Positions 35,586 to 47,300 of a DNA stretch of 64,000 bases are shown here, one piece after another (position 1 is the stretch's first letter; each line of letters begins with the position of its first letter). The stretch spans positions 1-64,000 of the forward strand of contig CASHSZ010000058.1 of assembly GCA_949358305.1 (NCBI GenBank). Reading direction: 5' to 3'. Under the pieces are notes generated by a model that had not been told where the DNA came from, searched no databases, and worked only from the letters and a program-made list of their open reading frames with translations. Position numbers and translations under genes: made by a program. This DNA is from Strigamia acuminata (taxonomy: Eukaryota > Arthropoda > Chilopoda > Geophilomorpha > Linotaeniidae).

Positions 35586-36158
35586 TGTTACGTGGATTCC
35601 GGGCCTGATCAGGTTTCCACGCAACTGTGTTTAATTGGGGTTTTAATGAGTGTGAAAAGGAAGGAATGAGATTCATTTATGCTTTAAATTCAATTCAGAT
35701 TTATTTGACCGGACAAACAGAGTTTGTTCGATCCCTTTTAAATTCAGTTACATTTATTCTCAAACAGGTCAGAATGTTATTTGGATAAACTATCATTTTA
35801 CATTTATCAAATGTACAACCTTTATTAATTGGGTTATAAAACAACTGTGTGATAATCTAACTGTAATGCAATCAAATTGGTTTTATAGTCATCAGCCGCG
35901 CTCTTTATTGAGGCGACATCAGACTCTCTAGTTCCTGAAAAGCAAAAGTGATTAGAGAGCTGTCTTAGTGCGGGCTCCTTATTTATAGCAAATCTGCCAT
36001 AAACCCCATAATTGAATTGATCAGTCCATCACATGGCGATGACGGAGTCCAACCGTCAGCGCCATCTGTGGCCGAAATTTAGCAACATTTAACCTAATAA
36101 TGATTCGAATTACGTGCTACGAATCGCGCATCAATTGGCACGGTTCGTACACGTGACA
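35586..36158 (-). repeat. G2 5' LTR
   Basis: 573 bp, intact, followed by TSD gtat (36159-36162). Confidence 0.95.
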
Positions 36159-37829
36159 GTATGGTGTGGCAATAGTTCCGTGATTTGGAACAAACTTCCT
36201 GAAGAAGTTAGTCATGCCGTGAAAGCGCTGAATGTCTTTAGCACACGTGGGGGTGGGAAATTTCATGATCGCTGATATTTTATCGGGATCACCGAAGAGA
36301 CCTTCGGGTTTAATCCAGTGGCCCAAGAATTTTAATTCTGTACGCCCAAAACGAGATTTCGCTTTATTTATTGTCATGTTGGCTTGGTTAAGCCTTTCCA
36401 AAACGTCTCGAACATGTTTGAGATGATCATCCCAATTATCTGAATACACAATTACGTCATCCAAATAAACTAACGCGTAGTCTTGCAAAGCTGAGCCTAA
36501 AATGCCTTCCATCAGACGCTGGAAAGTACAAGGCGCATTGCAAAGGCCGAACGGCATTCGCACAAACTGATATGGACCATTTGGCGTGTAAAATGCCGTC
36601 TTTGGACGATCTTCCTTACACATTTCGACTTGGTAGTAACCTTTAACAAGGTCAATAGACGTAAAATACCTTGCCGGACCAGTATTATGTAACAAAAGGT
36701 CAATACTTGGCATTTGTATTACTTCGACTTCAGTGATGGCATTCAGCCACCGGTAGTCAATGCACATCCTATACGAGCCGTCAGGCTTCGCAACGATGAC
36801 TGGATGACTTATAAATGGCCCCTTGGCCTTTTCAATCAGTCCATCCTGTTCCAATTCTGCAGCTAGTTTGGTCATAATGGCTCTCTTGGCCGGGTTATAC
36901 ATTCTATACTGCATTTTGGGCAATGAATGCCCTTCTTTAAACTTAATACGATGTTGGGTCACATTAGTGCACCCAACTTGATCTCGAAATACATTCGTTA
37001 TCGATTTAACCACTTCGCGAAGTGCTAGTCTTTGTTCTGGAGTGCAGTCGCTCTCCTCAACTAATTTTTCATCCCAAGTCAACACAGGAGTGTCTGTTAA
37101 CTCAATTGAGTTGAGAGTGGACGATAGTCCTAAATAATCGAAAGTAATTCGATTTAACGGGGCGAGGGCAAAATTGGCTTCTTCCGACTCATACGGGGCG
37201 GACCAATTGGGTTTATCTGCACAAGAGAACTCTTGTAAATGTGGATGCGGACTAATTTTCTGTCTGCGCATGAAATTGTGACCAAGTATCAAGCCACAAA
37301 CTCGTTTTGCTAAAACGATGAAATTCATTGGTGTAAGTTCATCAGCCCATTGCACGCACAAAGTTATTTGTCCGACAGGCTTGTGTGCTACGCCTACAGC
37401 GTTAACCAACATATTTCTGGGGGCCTCTTGCAAAAATTCTGGCAAAGCCTGAGTTTCAGACAAGAGTTGTTCCCCAATGTAACATTGAGATGCTCCTGTA
37501 TCCATGAGCGCGTTGTAGGTGAGCCCACCAATTGTGATCTTCATTCGAGGATCATCTTTATTATTACCTAAAGTAATATTGTGCAAATTATTACCACCTA
37601 TGACTCTGTTGAGTCGGCGGAGTCTACAGAATTTCTTCGTGTAGCACTTGTGTGGAAACAATGTCAGATTTTTTAATTGTTCTGTCATTTCTTGCAGATT
37701 TTCCTCTACTCCGCCACTATGGCTAGTGGCTATTTCAAGACAAGTTGTGTCTACATCCATAAATAAAGATTCCGACGCAGCATTAGCCACTTCTGGGGGA
37801 TGGAATAAACCTTCGTCCCCCGGATCTAG
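36159..37829 (-). pseudogene. G1 gypsy Pol, N-terminal part (protease-RT), split by G2
   Basis: Pol frame entered from gag by -1 slippage. Protease MDTGASQCYIG, RT (SIDLVKGYYQVEM, FGLCNAPCTFQ, VYLDDVIVY), up to the end of the RT thumb/connection. The frame continues without a break at 14463 after the 21.7-kb G2 insertion. No other damage is seen in this half. With the downstream truncation the element cannot make integrase. Confidence 0.9.
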
Positions 37830-40054
37830 TTTTTTGAACTAGTCGCACTTGAATCTGTCGATTCGGGCTTGATCAAAGTTTTGACCATTTCTGCCAACGA
37901 GTTGGTCAGCGAAGTTTGTAACTTATTTTCAAAAGTATTAAGTTTCGCATCAAGTTTAGCATCTAGTGTTGCATCCAACACTTCTTGAGTTATCCACCTA
38001 TTATTGGGACGTTTTGAAGTAGGATCCACAGTCGGGGAATCCGGCGTACTTCGTTTTTGCAACTCTTCAGAGTTGAAATTTGCACGTGGTTTTAAATCTG
38101 GACATTCTCGACGCATGTGTCCGGGTTTCTTACAGTGGTAACAAACTAATTGACCACGTCTGGTCTGATCTAATACTCCGTTTATTAAATAAACAGTCTC
38201 GCACTCCTCAGGTAACTCTTCCTCACAATTATTAAGTTGTTCTTGTGAATCCAAAGTTAAAGATTTAGCATTTGTCTTCGGCTGAGGACGTGTGTCAGTT
38301 TTCCGAGGTGGGAAAACGACTGGATTGGAGATATTTTCCCTTGCTCCATTAGCTGTACGACTGTACAAGCCTTTATTTTTAGTTATAACGGTATAAATCT
38401 CTGTCAGAGGTAAATCTGCTATGCCTTGCGTATGCAAAAGCAAATCGTTAGCAGGAGTTACACTCCCGATAAAAAGACAACCAGCCCCTTTTGCATCAAG
38501 ACTGTCTTGTAATATCCATAACTGGTAATATTTGTGCATAAAGTCGTAAAGACTTTCTGTTTCCAGTTGTTTCAACTTGGTTAGTTGGTTCGTCCGCTCT
38601 TGTCGAGTGGCTACAAACCGTTCTTTGAACGCCTGTTCAAATACTTCCCAAGATATGAAATCTTCTCTCCTTTCATGAAACCAACCATGCGCTTGCTCGG
38701 TTAAATAACCGGCCACGCCTTTAACAAGCATGTCATCGAGTGACATGTTTCGCAGAAATGCGACATTTTTTACAATATTGAGAAAGCGTTCGCTTTCTTC
38801 TGCTTTTCCGGAGAATACAGGGATATCTGGTGGTTTCAAACAGTTAGTTTGAGGGACAGTGGCGGAACTTTTTCCTGCCTGCATCAACTTGTGCATGGTT
38901 GTGGCAATTGACGCGAGGTCGTCAGCCGTCATTCCAAAGCTACTGGGGGGGCGCGAATTGTCATTTGACGATCCGCCATTGTTTGGTTGACTCGAGTTAT
39001 TTTGACTTGAGCCACCACTATTAGGGTTGAAATTATTCGACCCTCCTTGATTCGGTCTACTGTGGTTACCAAAATTCGAATGGTTATTCGAATTACCTTG
39101 GTTCCCATAATTCGAATGATTATTAGAATTATCTCGATTGTTAAAATTCGGGCGATTGTTCGAACTTTCTTGATTACCAAAATTCGGACGATTGTTCGAA
39201 TTACCTGGCGTACCCCGATTCAAATAGTTATTTGAATTTCCTGGAGTTCCAGTAGAAGGATTATTTGGGTTATTCGAGTTCGGAGGAACTGGGTGACCCC
39301 TTTGCATATTAGGTGCTGGACTAGAATTGTTTGCAAATCTAGAATTTGGGTCAAAACGGCGGTTTGGACCTCTTGTCGCACCTGAATTTGGGTTCAAATT
39401 TCCAGCGAGATTCGGACAACTATTTGATCCGTTTGGAAAACTTGGATTAGGGTTGGCCATATTAGGCGGACCCAAATTCGCTCTGTTGAACGTATTCTCA
39501 AAGTTCTCTGGATTTGTAAATCCTCTTTGTTGGTTGCGAGCGAAGTTATTCGCTCGTAATCGTTGCTGGAAAGCACGATTAAAATCTCCTGGTGTCAAAT
39601 TCGACTGATCTTGACGAGGAGGTTGTGCATTTTTATTTCTATATCTAGAAATAGGCGTCGAAGGAGTGGGACTAAAATTATTTAATCTTTGGCTGGCTGG
39701 GGAATTAGGTTGCTCCGACGTAGTACGACGCGCGTGCACGAAATCTAATACTTCGGTCAAAGATCTAAATTGGTTTGGGTTCAAACCGTGATCCTGACAA
39801 AATAATAGACCGCCTCGGCCTAAATGAGAACCTTCAGGAATGCATTCCTCTTCTCCAGGCGGAGTAGGTTCACGTGGAGCCCTATTCTCTCCAGATGGTC
39901 CGGCTGTTTCATTTGAAACGCCATTGTGGACCGCGTGGTTTTCCACTTCTTCAGTTCCATTAGGAACAGGTATAAACCCGGATAGATTCATTCCACCGGT
40001 CAAACAAGTTCTTTCCTTACCACGGGTGTTCATGTGATGCTGGTTATTAGTCAT
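37826..40054 (-). CDS. G1 gypsy Gag
   Basis: 742 aa from ATG 40054, same start as in G1' (62796). Long Asn/Pro/Ser-rich N-terminal half with repeats of the type NSNN-R/H-x-NFGNQ, then a retrotransposon Gag core (PDIPVFSGKAEESERF, WFHERREDFISWEVFEQAF, RQERTNQLTKLKQ), a CCHC knuckle (CYHCKKPGHMRREC) and a coiled-coil-like C-terminus. Intact. Confidence 0.92.
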   Translation of the reverse strand: MTNNQHHMNTRGKERTCLTGGMNLSGFIPVPNGTEEVENHAVHNGVSNETAGPSGENRAPREPTPPGEEECIPEGSHLGRGGLLFCQDHGLNPNQFRSLTEVLDFVHARRTTSEQPNSPASQRLNNFSPTPSTPISRYRNKNAQPPRQDQSNLTPGDFNRAFQQRLRANNFARNQQRGFTNPENFENTFNRANLGPPNMANPNPSFPNGSNSCPNLAGNLNPNSGATRGPNRRFDPNSRFANNSSPAPNMQRGHPVPPNSNNPNNPSTGTPGNSNNYLNRGTPGNSNNRPNFGNQESSNNRPNFNNRDNSNNHSNYGNQGNSNNHSNFGNHSRPNQGGSNNFNPNSGGSSQNNSSQPNNGGSSNDNSRPPSSFGMTADDLASIATTMHKLMQAGKSSATVPQTNCLKPPDIPVFSGKAEESERFLNIVKNVAFLRNMSLDDMLVKGVAGYLTEQAHGWFHERREDFISWEVFEQAFKERFVATRQERTNQLTKLKQLETESLYDFMHKYYQLWILQDSLDAKGAGCLFIGSVTPANDLLLHTQGIADLPLTEIYTVITKNKGLYSRTANGARENISNPVVFPPRKTDTRPQPKTNAKSLTLDSQEQLNNCEEELPEECETVYLINGVLDQTRRGQLVCYHCKKPGHMRRECPDLKPRANFNSEELQKRSTPDSPTVDPTSKRPNNRWITQEVLDATLDAKLDAKLNTFENKLQTSLTNSLAEMVKTLIKPESTDSSATSSKN
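37829..37835 (-). promoter_or_regulatory. G1 -1 frameshift heptamer
   Basis: Minus-strand A AAA AAC in the gag frame, followed at once by the gag stop TAG. The -1 frame runs open into pol. Confidence 0.85.
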
Positions 40055-40745
40055 AACTAAACTTAAAACTAAGAAAATTTCCTAAGTCTGAGAGATAACG
40101 ATGAAGTTGCAAACGTTCAGGAGGATCGCAAACGAAGCAGTGGTCACACTAGCTCGAAAGGAAGTAAAGGTACTTCGATACACCTCTCTGATTGGTCAAG
40201 TATCAACGCTAGTCTCGCGAGAGTCCAATCTCGTCCGAGATTGGTGGAAATCATCAAGTTCGTGGAACCGTAATCTTGACAGATTCCAGTGTTATGACGT
40301 AGTCACCAAACAAAATGGATACATCTTAAAATATTTTAAAATATCACCGCATTTATTAATAAATGAATGATCACCTTTATGGAATTTTTAAAGTCTTAAA
40401 ACTCGTAATTTCAAAAGACGCGCCAATTCGTTTGAATCGACGGCTTTTCTGCACAACACGGGTTGCTAAGCAACACAACAGCGAGAATTCTTCTTCGCTA
40501 AAATTCGAATGGTATTCCATTCGTAAAATTCGATTTCAATGGCTTGAGATCACGATTTTTAACCAACATTTTAATGTAGATCAAGTCTGTAAAATAAGGT
40601 AAACCACTTTGAAATAAAATATAAATTTTAATTCCTTCGGAAATCGTCAATTTTCTTTCTAATTTATTTAGGCAAATAAATTTAGGTTTAACTTGAAGTC
40701 TCAAGCAAAATACATATAAAGGAATAGTCTAAAAATTTAAAACAA
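40055..40745 (-). other. G1 5' leader, part next to gag
   Basis: Noncoding. It is inversely matched by 62115-62795 of G1' at high identity. It ends at acaa (40742-40745), the TSD of G3; G1' keeps the empty site with single ttgt at 62110-62113. Confidence 0.85.
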
Positions 40746-41376
40746 TGTGGTGATTCGGCATCACCTGAAGAAGTAATTGGTGACGATTATCATGTTATTG
40801 ATTCTCGCCACTAGAGCGCGCTAGAAATACAGACTAGACTGACTAGTCTCGTGTTTCTGCGAACCTGCATAATCAGAAGGATTTGCATATGACGTCATTT
40901 CCGGTTAATATATAACGTCAACCCTTGACCGGAAACGATACTACAGTTACACCAATCTCAGCAAGAGCACCATTTACCTCACCTTTCAGGCCGTTTCACG
41001 GATTGATCGAGGACCGGTGCCCGCTGACCATTTCAACTGTACAACAGCCACATTTATTTGGCGTAGCCAATCTACGCTAGAATAAATATCCGAACGATAT
41101 TCGTTTAATTCGCACGAGAAAGCGAATTCTCGCGTGTTCATAATAACACGTGGAAATACCCTAGACAACAAACACAGACCACGCGTAGGACTAAACAATT
41201 GGATCCGCCATTGTTTAGCGGCAACTCGTATTCGCAGCCGAATCCGAGGACCACCACAGGAAACATCTTAACTTATAGTTGTATTAGTAAGCGTGTTTAA
41301 TAAAGTAGTATTTGAAGTATATTGTATTCCCGAGTGTATTATTTATTATCTTTAACCGCAAAGTCGAATCACGACA
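40746..41376 (+). repeat. G3 5' LTR
   Basis: 631 bp. It has a TATA-like GGTTAATATATAACG near 40904, and an AT-rich end. Confidence 0.95.
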
Positions 41377-41378
41377 CG

Positions 41379-41396
41379 TGGGGGCCTGTCCGGGAT
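41379..41396 (+). promoter_or_regulatory. G3 primer-binding site (Pro tRNA-like)
   Basis: TGGGGGCCTGTCCGGGAT, 2 nt after the LTR. It differs from the well-known retroviral proline-tRNA site only at two adjacent bases. Confidence 0.7.
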
Positions 41397-41470
41397 AGAA
41401 TTTGCTAACCTTACGACAAAACTTTAAATAATAACCGGGATCTTTCGACCGATCATTATATCGCAAGAAA

Positions 41471-44350
41471 ATGACGAAAACTACCGCAGAAGACAGAAAA
41501 AGGCGTAACGACGAAAAAGAGAGGAAGGAAACCGAAGAAATCGAACGCCAAAAAGCGGAAGAAGCGAACCACGTGGAACCAGAAGTCGAGACTAACTCGA
41601 CTGAAGTTTCAACGGAATCATCAAGTGAAGGCCTTCCCCTTGCAAGACAACTTCCGTTCACGGGAGGCGAATTCGAAGGATCAGGAAGCTCTCACGAAGA
41701 AAACAGACTAAATAAATCGTTCGAAAACCCTCGATTCGGATTGAAAAGCCCCAGACCAGTCGAAAAGGATCCCAGTGAAATGGACCTAATGACTCTTCTA
41801 AATAAAGCGGCAAGTACAGGCGCCGCAATTATCAACGAGGCTACCCGAGCCGACCAAGCGAGAACAGCCGCGTTGGAAAAGAAGAAAAACGAATTGATGG
41901 AAGATTTAGCCAGAGAGCATCGCGAGAAGTTAGCTGTCATGGAACAGAGCTTGGCACAAGAACGTCAAGCTAAGCAGATGGCGGCCGCCCGTGAAAGCCA
42001 AGAAAAGCAAATGGCAATGGAGCGCGAGCTGGCTCGAGAATTGCTCGCGAAGCAAAAAATAATCGAACGAGAAATGGCAAAGGACTACCAGATCCGGCCA
42101 CCAAGCAACGGGTTAAGCCAGCATTCGGAGCCAAACTCCGTACAGAGCTCCCCAGAACGGTCTCATACAGCTAAGGAGCTGGTAGCCAAAGCAATAGAAG
42201 TAACTCGAGTGGCCTGCGCACACGGCATCGAGATCGATCAGGACAAGGATCCTTACGCAGAACTAAGCCGAGTAATCGACCTGGTAAATCAGAGGACTGA
42301 AAAAAGATCGGCAGAAAACACGGCCAGACGCGGGGAGAAACGACGTCGGGTCGGAGCGGATCGACAGCAGTCCGAGACCGGCGGCGAAGCAACGTCAGAC
42401 AGTGAAAGTATCGACTCTCAAGCATCTCACGGCAGTATCCGAGTCAACGGACTAGATAGCATCTTGAACGAATCGGACGAAGTCAAAGGAGAACTATACG
42501 AGGCGTTTATACAGGATAGGAGGAATAATCAGGGCGCGCAATCATGGGCAATAAAAAACTCATTTGCAATGAAAACTGGCCAAACCAGTAATACCAACCC
42601 AGGCGACCCTAACACCGAACTAATCAGATGTATAAATCAGAAGAACCAGATACGCAACGAAGCAGGTCGAAATAAACTGGCCATGCCGACGCTCGAGGAG
42701 ATTAACGCAGTTAAAAATCACCTCGAAAAGAAGCACGCCGCCGAAGCATATGCTGGAAGAGACTCCTATGTTTTTATCAAAAAAACGAACGAAGGCCTCA
42801 CGGGGACCCGACTGGACGATCTGATACCGCCCGGAACAAAGTTGAGCCGAACCTCCGCTCCGGAAAAATCGAACCCCGATAACTCAACGGTAGCGCAAGA
42901 CCTCACGAATAATCCGAACGCCGCGGGATCATCAGGACAAACGTCGTTCCAACACAATCAATTCGGACTGACAGGCAACGGTACGCATTACCCAAGCCTC
43001 CCTTCCGACAATCCACGATCATCACCGCTGCCTAGTGAGACTGACTCGCTAAGCAACCAACTACGGACGATGAAAGACGAACTCCTTCAAGCCATGGACC
43101 AAAAACTTCAACAGAGCCGTGGCCAAGAGACCGAGGAAGACGATCGAAGCGAAGGATTGTTGAAACGTTACTCCGCGGACCGATGGCTGTATTCTCGCAA
43201 GGATAACAACATCAAGTGGACGACCCTGAGACTAATTAAGTTCGACGGATCCTGGAACGCTGGCAACTTGTTTTTGGACGAAGTCGCCCTGACGATTAAT
43301 CGTTTGGGAGCGGAACCCGACGAAATGGTTGCACGCGGAATACCAGAAATGCTGATCAACCGGGCCCGAAACTGGTACGCTGATGTCCAACCCCGAAACT
43401 GGGAGGACTTCGTCATAAAGTTCCACAATCAATATGGCGAGACGAGCCAAGAAATCCAGAAAAGAGTAAGCTCTATGAAGCAAGCTCCCGGGGAAACTCT
43501 GAGGGAGTACGTACAACGAGCCGACAGCCTGTTCCGTGAAATGGACAAACCATTTGACCAACACGCTCAGAAAGCTCTCTTCGAACAAGGACTAAACGAA
43601 ACCGCAACCAAAGTCCTACGAGAAATGAACGCTCCTAAAGGGGATAATTTCAAAGCCATCCTCGCTTTCGTCGAGAAAAAACACACCGAAGTAAATGCTC
43701 GGTATAACGAAAATCTGACAAAAGAAGAACGAGCTCTAGGAGTGGCTCGGCAGCAACGAATACAGGAACGCAGCATAGACTCCACTAAGCTGCTCCAATC
43801 GCGAAATTATCTAAACGGAAGTATAGAGCCACTCCCCTCAAAGAAAAACCAACAAGCTTCCAACCCGTTACCACCTCCAAATAAGGCCTATCGCACGCAA
43901 ACTAACGCCGCCGAGGAAAAGTCGGAAGACGAAATAAGCGAAGATTCTGAGCAATTCTCGGAAAGCGATGAGGTCGACGAAGGTATCAACGAGGTTGTAC
44001 ATGCAAACATGGGGAAGGAACTGGCACCCAGCTACCGACCTCAGATGAAGTCCAGAAAATCGGAGCATCACAACCCGAAAACAGAGGCGACTTCTGAGAA
44101 GAAAGACTACCCCAAAAAACCTTTTGTGCGGGAGGGAAAGAAGAAAAGCCCTTGTAATTTCTGCAACGAGGACGGCCACTGGCGTCAGACCTGCCCGAAA
44201 TTGGCAAAGAAAAAAGCCGACGACAAGGCCGCAGAGAGAGAAGAGCTAGTGAGATTGCTCGCTAAGGAGCAAGAAAAAGTCTTGAAGGAACTCACCGCCA
44301 AATTCGACAGTATGTCAAAAAACTGGAACTCGCGGGCGGAACAAAAATAA
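41471..44350 (+). CDS. G3 gypsy Gag (large)
   Basis: 959 aa, much longer than the usual 400-500 aa. Charged N-terminus; a long Glu/Lys/Ala coiled coil (about 135-210, EKKKNELMEDLAREHREKL onward); basic KRRRVGADRQ region; Gag core (about 580-720, LRLIKFDGSWNAGNLF, WYADVQPRNWEDFVIKF, APGETLREYVQRADSLF); acidic stretch; one CCHC knuckle (CNFCNEDGHWRQTC) and a C-terminal helix. Intact. Confidence 0.93.
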   Translation: MTKTTAEDRKRRNDEKERKETEEIERQKAEEANHVEPEVETNSTEVSTESSSEGLPLARQLPFTGGEFEGSGSSHEENRLNKSFENPRFGLKSPRPVEKDPSEMDLMTLLNKAASTGAAIINEATRADQARTAALEKKKNELMEDLAREHREKLAVMEQSLAQERQAKQMAAARESQEKQMAMERELARELLAKQKIIEREMAKDYQIRPPSNGLSQHSEPNSVQSSPERSHTAKELVAKAIEVTRVACAHGIEIDQDKDPYAELSRVIDLVNQRTEKRSAENTARRGEKRRRVGADRQQSETGGEATSDSESIDSQASHGSIRVNGLDSILNESDEVKGELYEAFIQDRRNNQGAQSWAIKNSFAMKTGQTSNTNPGDPNTELIRCINQKNQIRNEAGRNKLAMPTLEEINAVKNHLEKKHAAEAYAGRDSYVFIKKTNEGLTGTRLDDLIPPGTKLSRTSAPEKSNPDNSTVAQDLTNNPNAAGSSGQTSFQHNQFGLTGNGTHYPSLPSDNPRSSPLPSETDSLSNQLRTMKDELLQAMDQKLQQSRGQETEEDDRSEGLLKRYSADRWLYSRKDNNIKWTTLRLIKFDGSWNAGNLFLDEVALTINRLGAEPDEMVARGIPEMLINRARNWYADVQPRNWEDFVIKFHNQYGETSQEIQKRVSSMKQAPGETLREYVQRADSLFREMDKPFDQHAQKALFEQGLNETATKVLREMNAPKGDNFKAILAFVEKKHTEVNARYNENLTKEERALGVARQQRIQERSIDSTKLLQSRNYLNGSIEPLPSKKNQQASNPLPPPNKAYRTQTNAAEEKSEDEISEDSEQFSESDEVDEGINEVVHANMGKELAPSYRPQMKSRKSEHHNPKTEATSEKKDYPKKPFVREGKKKSPCNFCNEDGHWRQTCPKLAKKKADDKAAEREELVRLLAKEQEKVLKELTAKFDSMSKNWNSRAEQK
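44317..44323 (+). promoter_or_regulatory. G3 -1 frameshift heptamer
   Basis: A AAA AAC in the gag frame (Ser-Lys-Asn-Trp), 24 nt before the gag stop TAA. The pol frame is open across the overlap. Confidence 0.8.
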
Positions 44351-47300
44351 TTCCACATCCGCTCGCGATAACTTCAAAAACGATGGACCTTACACTAGTG
44401 GAAAAACAAATTAAAGAAATGAAAAAATTGTTGGAATTTTTCAAGGAAGCTGCCAACGAGGAAGTCACAACTCCAGCCAAAAAACGGAAATTCGAAATTA
44501 GAGACGAAGACGGCATAGCCAACGCTTTCATGACTTTACCGCTTGACCAAGGGGCCAATCCTCTTAAAAAGCGAATACTTCGTTGCAACCTATCAACAGA
44601 AGCGAAGAGCGTACTGGCAAAAATACCGGTCTCTTTCGGCAAAAAGGTGTTAATGGGACTACTCGACTCGGGAGCGGATCAGTCGTTTATCTCCACCGAC
44701 TTGTTCGAATCACTCGAAGAAAAAATACAGAAAAAATTACGGGGAATGAACGAGAATATTCGAGTTCTTACGGCAGCGGGAGAAGTTAGAGCAGTGGGGA
44801 CGTTATCAACCGATTTCGTATGGGAAGGAGGCACGATTAAGCATTTCTTCATCGTGTTACCAACCCGAGACACAATCCTGCTGATAGGAATGGATTTGAT
44901 GGAACGGATGAACATCCAGCCCAACCCAGTCACACGTTCGTGGAATTACATCGACAACCACGAGGACCCACGACTACCCATAATACCTCCGGAACTCCTA
45001 GACAAAGCTAAGGACGACGAGGAATGGGGAGGAGGCGAAATTAAAAAGTTCATCCAAGACTATAATTTTAAATCATTTAATACTATCCTCCAGGAGGAGA
45101 ATTTAATACATAATCTGGCAGTAGACGCCAATCTTGGAGAAGAACAAACGAAACTCCTCGAAGAAATGCTCAAGAAGCACTCGAAGAACTTAAATAAGGA
45201 TCCAGGGAAGACAAGTTACGTAATGCACGAGATCGAATTGGTTACGGGCAAACCGGTACGGGTGCCTTTTAAGACTATGAATCCCCAGAAGAGACACATC
45301 GTAAGAACAATGTGCAATGAGTTGCTCGAAAAAGGGATCGTGTCGCACGCCATCGGAGAGTATGGAATGAGGATTGTCCTCGTCATGCGACCAGGCTCCG
45401 AACCACGCCTCTGCATCGATTATAGACCTTTAAACGCCATAACCGTCATTGACCCCATCCAAATGCCATCAATAGAAGCAATTTTACGAGAACTCGCCCC
45501 ATTTAACTGGGTCACGACCATGGACTTGTCCAAGGGTTACTGGCAGGTTGAATTGCGGGAAGAGGATAAGGAGAAAACAGCTTTTTGGGCACCACAGGGT
45601 CGACTGATGTTCAATGTAATGCCCTTCGGGTTAGTAAACGCACCCGCCACCTTTCAAAAATTAATAGAAAAAGTTCTCGGCGATGCCTTACACAAATACG
45701 CATGGGCTTATCTTGACGACATAGTAATAGTCTCTCAGACCTTTACAGACCACTTGATGCATGTGAATGACGTCATGGAGCGACTCACAAAAGCCGGACT
45801 AAACATCCATCCAGGGAAAAGTAAATTTTGCCGCAAAGAATTGGCATTCCTGGGTTACACAGTCGGAACAGGTGGCCTATCCATCGACCCGAAAAAGACC
45901 CAGGCCATTAGCCAGTTCCCCGCCCCGGAAGATGTAAAAGGAGTCCAACGTTTCATGGGCATGGTGAATTTCTTCAATCGGATGCTCCCAAATTTGGCAG
46001 ACGTCGCGGCGCCCATCACAGATCTGTTACGCAATGATAAAGATTTCGAGTGGACTGACCACTGCGAAACATCGTTTAACAAAATAAAACAAATGTTGAT
46101 CGATGTAAAACGGATTCCCCTACCAGATCTTAATCGAGAATTCACTCTTCACACCGACGCCAGTCGAATTGGCCTAGGTGCTGCGTTGCTTCAAAGGCAT
46201 GACATCGACGGAGTAGAATTAGAGGTCCCGACGATGTTCATCAGCCGGAAATTACAAGCAGCCGAAAAGAATTATAATGCGACAGAGTTAGAATGTCTAG
46301 CCGTTGTCTGGGCAATCCGAAAATTCAGACCGTACCTGGAATTTACCAAGTTCAACGTACAAACCGACCACGAAGCACTAAAATGGTTAATGGCGTTGAA
46401 GGTAGAATTAATGGCTTGTGACTTAATCATTGAATACCGACCCGGAAAATTCAACGTCGTGGCAGACGCCCTCTCACGAGCCCCAGCTTCAGACCCCGAA
46501 GACGAGACCGACTGCGGAGAGGACGACTCACGCCTCTTCTACTGTCCGAACCCCGTTCGAAAATGGGAATTTAAGAAGCTAAACGAATTACCCAAGGAGA
46601 AACTCGAGTCAGGAGACCAAAATTATTACAATTATTGGCTCCGAGCGTACCAGTCTGTCAAGGACGCTCACCCAAATTACGAGCTAACAATAGAACCTCG
46701 AATCTCCGACAAGTACGTTCGAGCATTCGTCGCCCACGTAAGCAAGGGGACGAACAGCAAGCCACCCACCAGGGACGAATTAATAGCCGCCCAAATGACA
46801 GACGACTTCTGTAAAACTTATCGAGACTTCATCACAGATAAAAAATTTCCCGACAAGAATTTCGACGAAATCCAACGCGAAGAATTCGAAAGAGAAGCCT
46901 CCACGTACTTAATCGAGGATGGACTTCTACTAAAACACCACCCGAATTTCCGCGATGATCTGACGGAGACAGGTACTTCGATGAAAGTCGTTATACCCAG
47001 GAGTCTGCTAACAAGGTTTCTGTGGATGGTCCACGGACACCCACTCGCCGGACATTCTGGAGTGGCCAGAACAATCTACCGTGCGAACCAACTCTATTTT
47101 TGGCCCAAAATGACCCGAGATATTGTTCGTTTCATTCACCACTGCCCCAGATGCCAAGCGTGCAAACCTAGGACGCCCAAGAATTACGAAAGAATCTCAC
47201 TCGGCCCCTTCGCACCCTTCGACTGCTGGAGCGTGGATTTAATGGGCCCAAAACCCACGTCATCCAATAAAAACAAATATATTTTAGTAATCATGGATGT

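Larger units (their letters stand above)
14468..36158 (-). mobile_element. G2: complete gypsy-type element carrying N1 and C2
   Basis: LTRs of 573 bp at 35586-36158 (5') and 14468-14657 plus 20517-20899 (3', split by N1). They begin TGTCACGTGT and end GTAACA on the minus strand. TSD gtat at 14464-14467 and 36159-36162. I see one difference between the LTRs (C at about 20598, T at about 35856). Without the two insertions it is about 8.5 kb. It encodes gag and a -1 frame pol (protease-RT-RNase H-integrase), with no env-like ORF. It is inserted in the G1 pol gene. Confidence 0.95.

Noticed and set aside
40986-41198. 70-codon antisense ORF in both G3 LTRs (also 58055-58267)
   Set aside because: Same reason; no second diverged copy to support coding.
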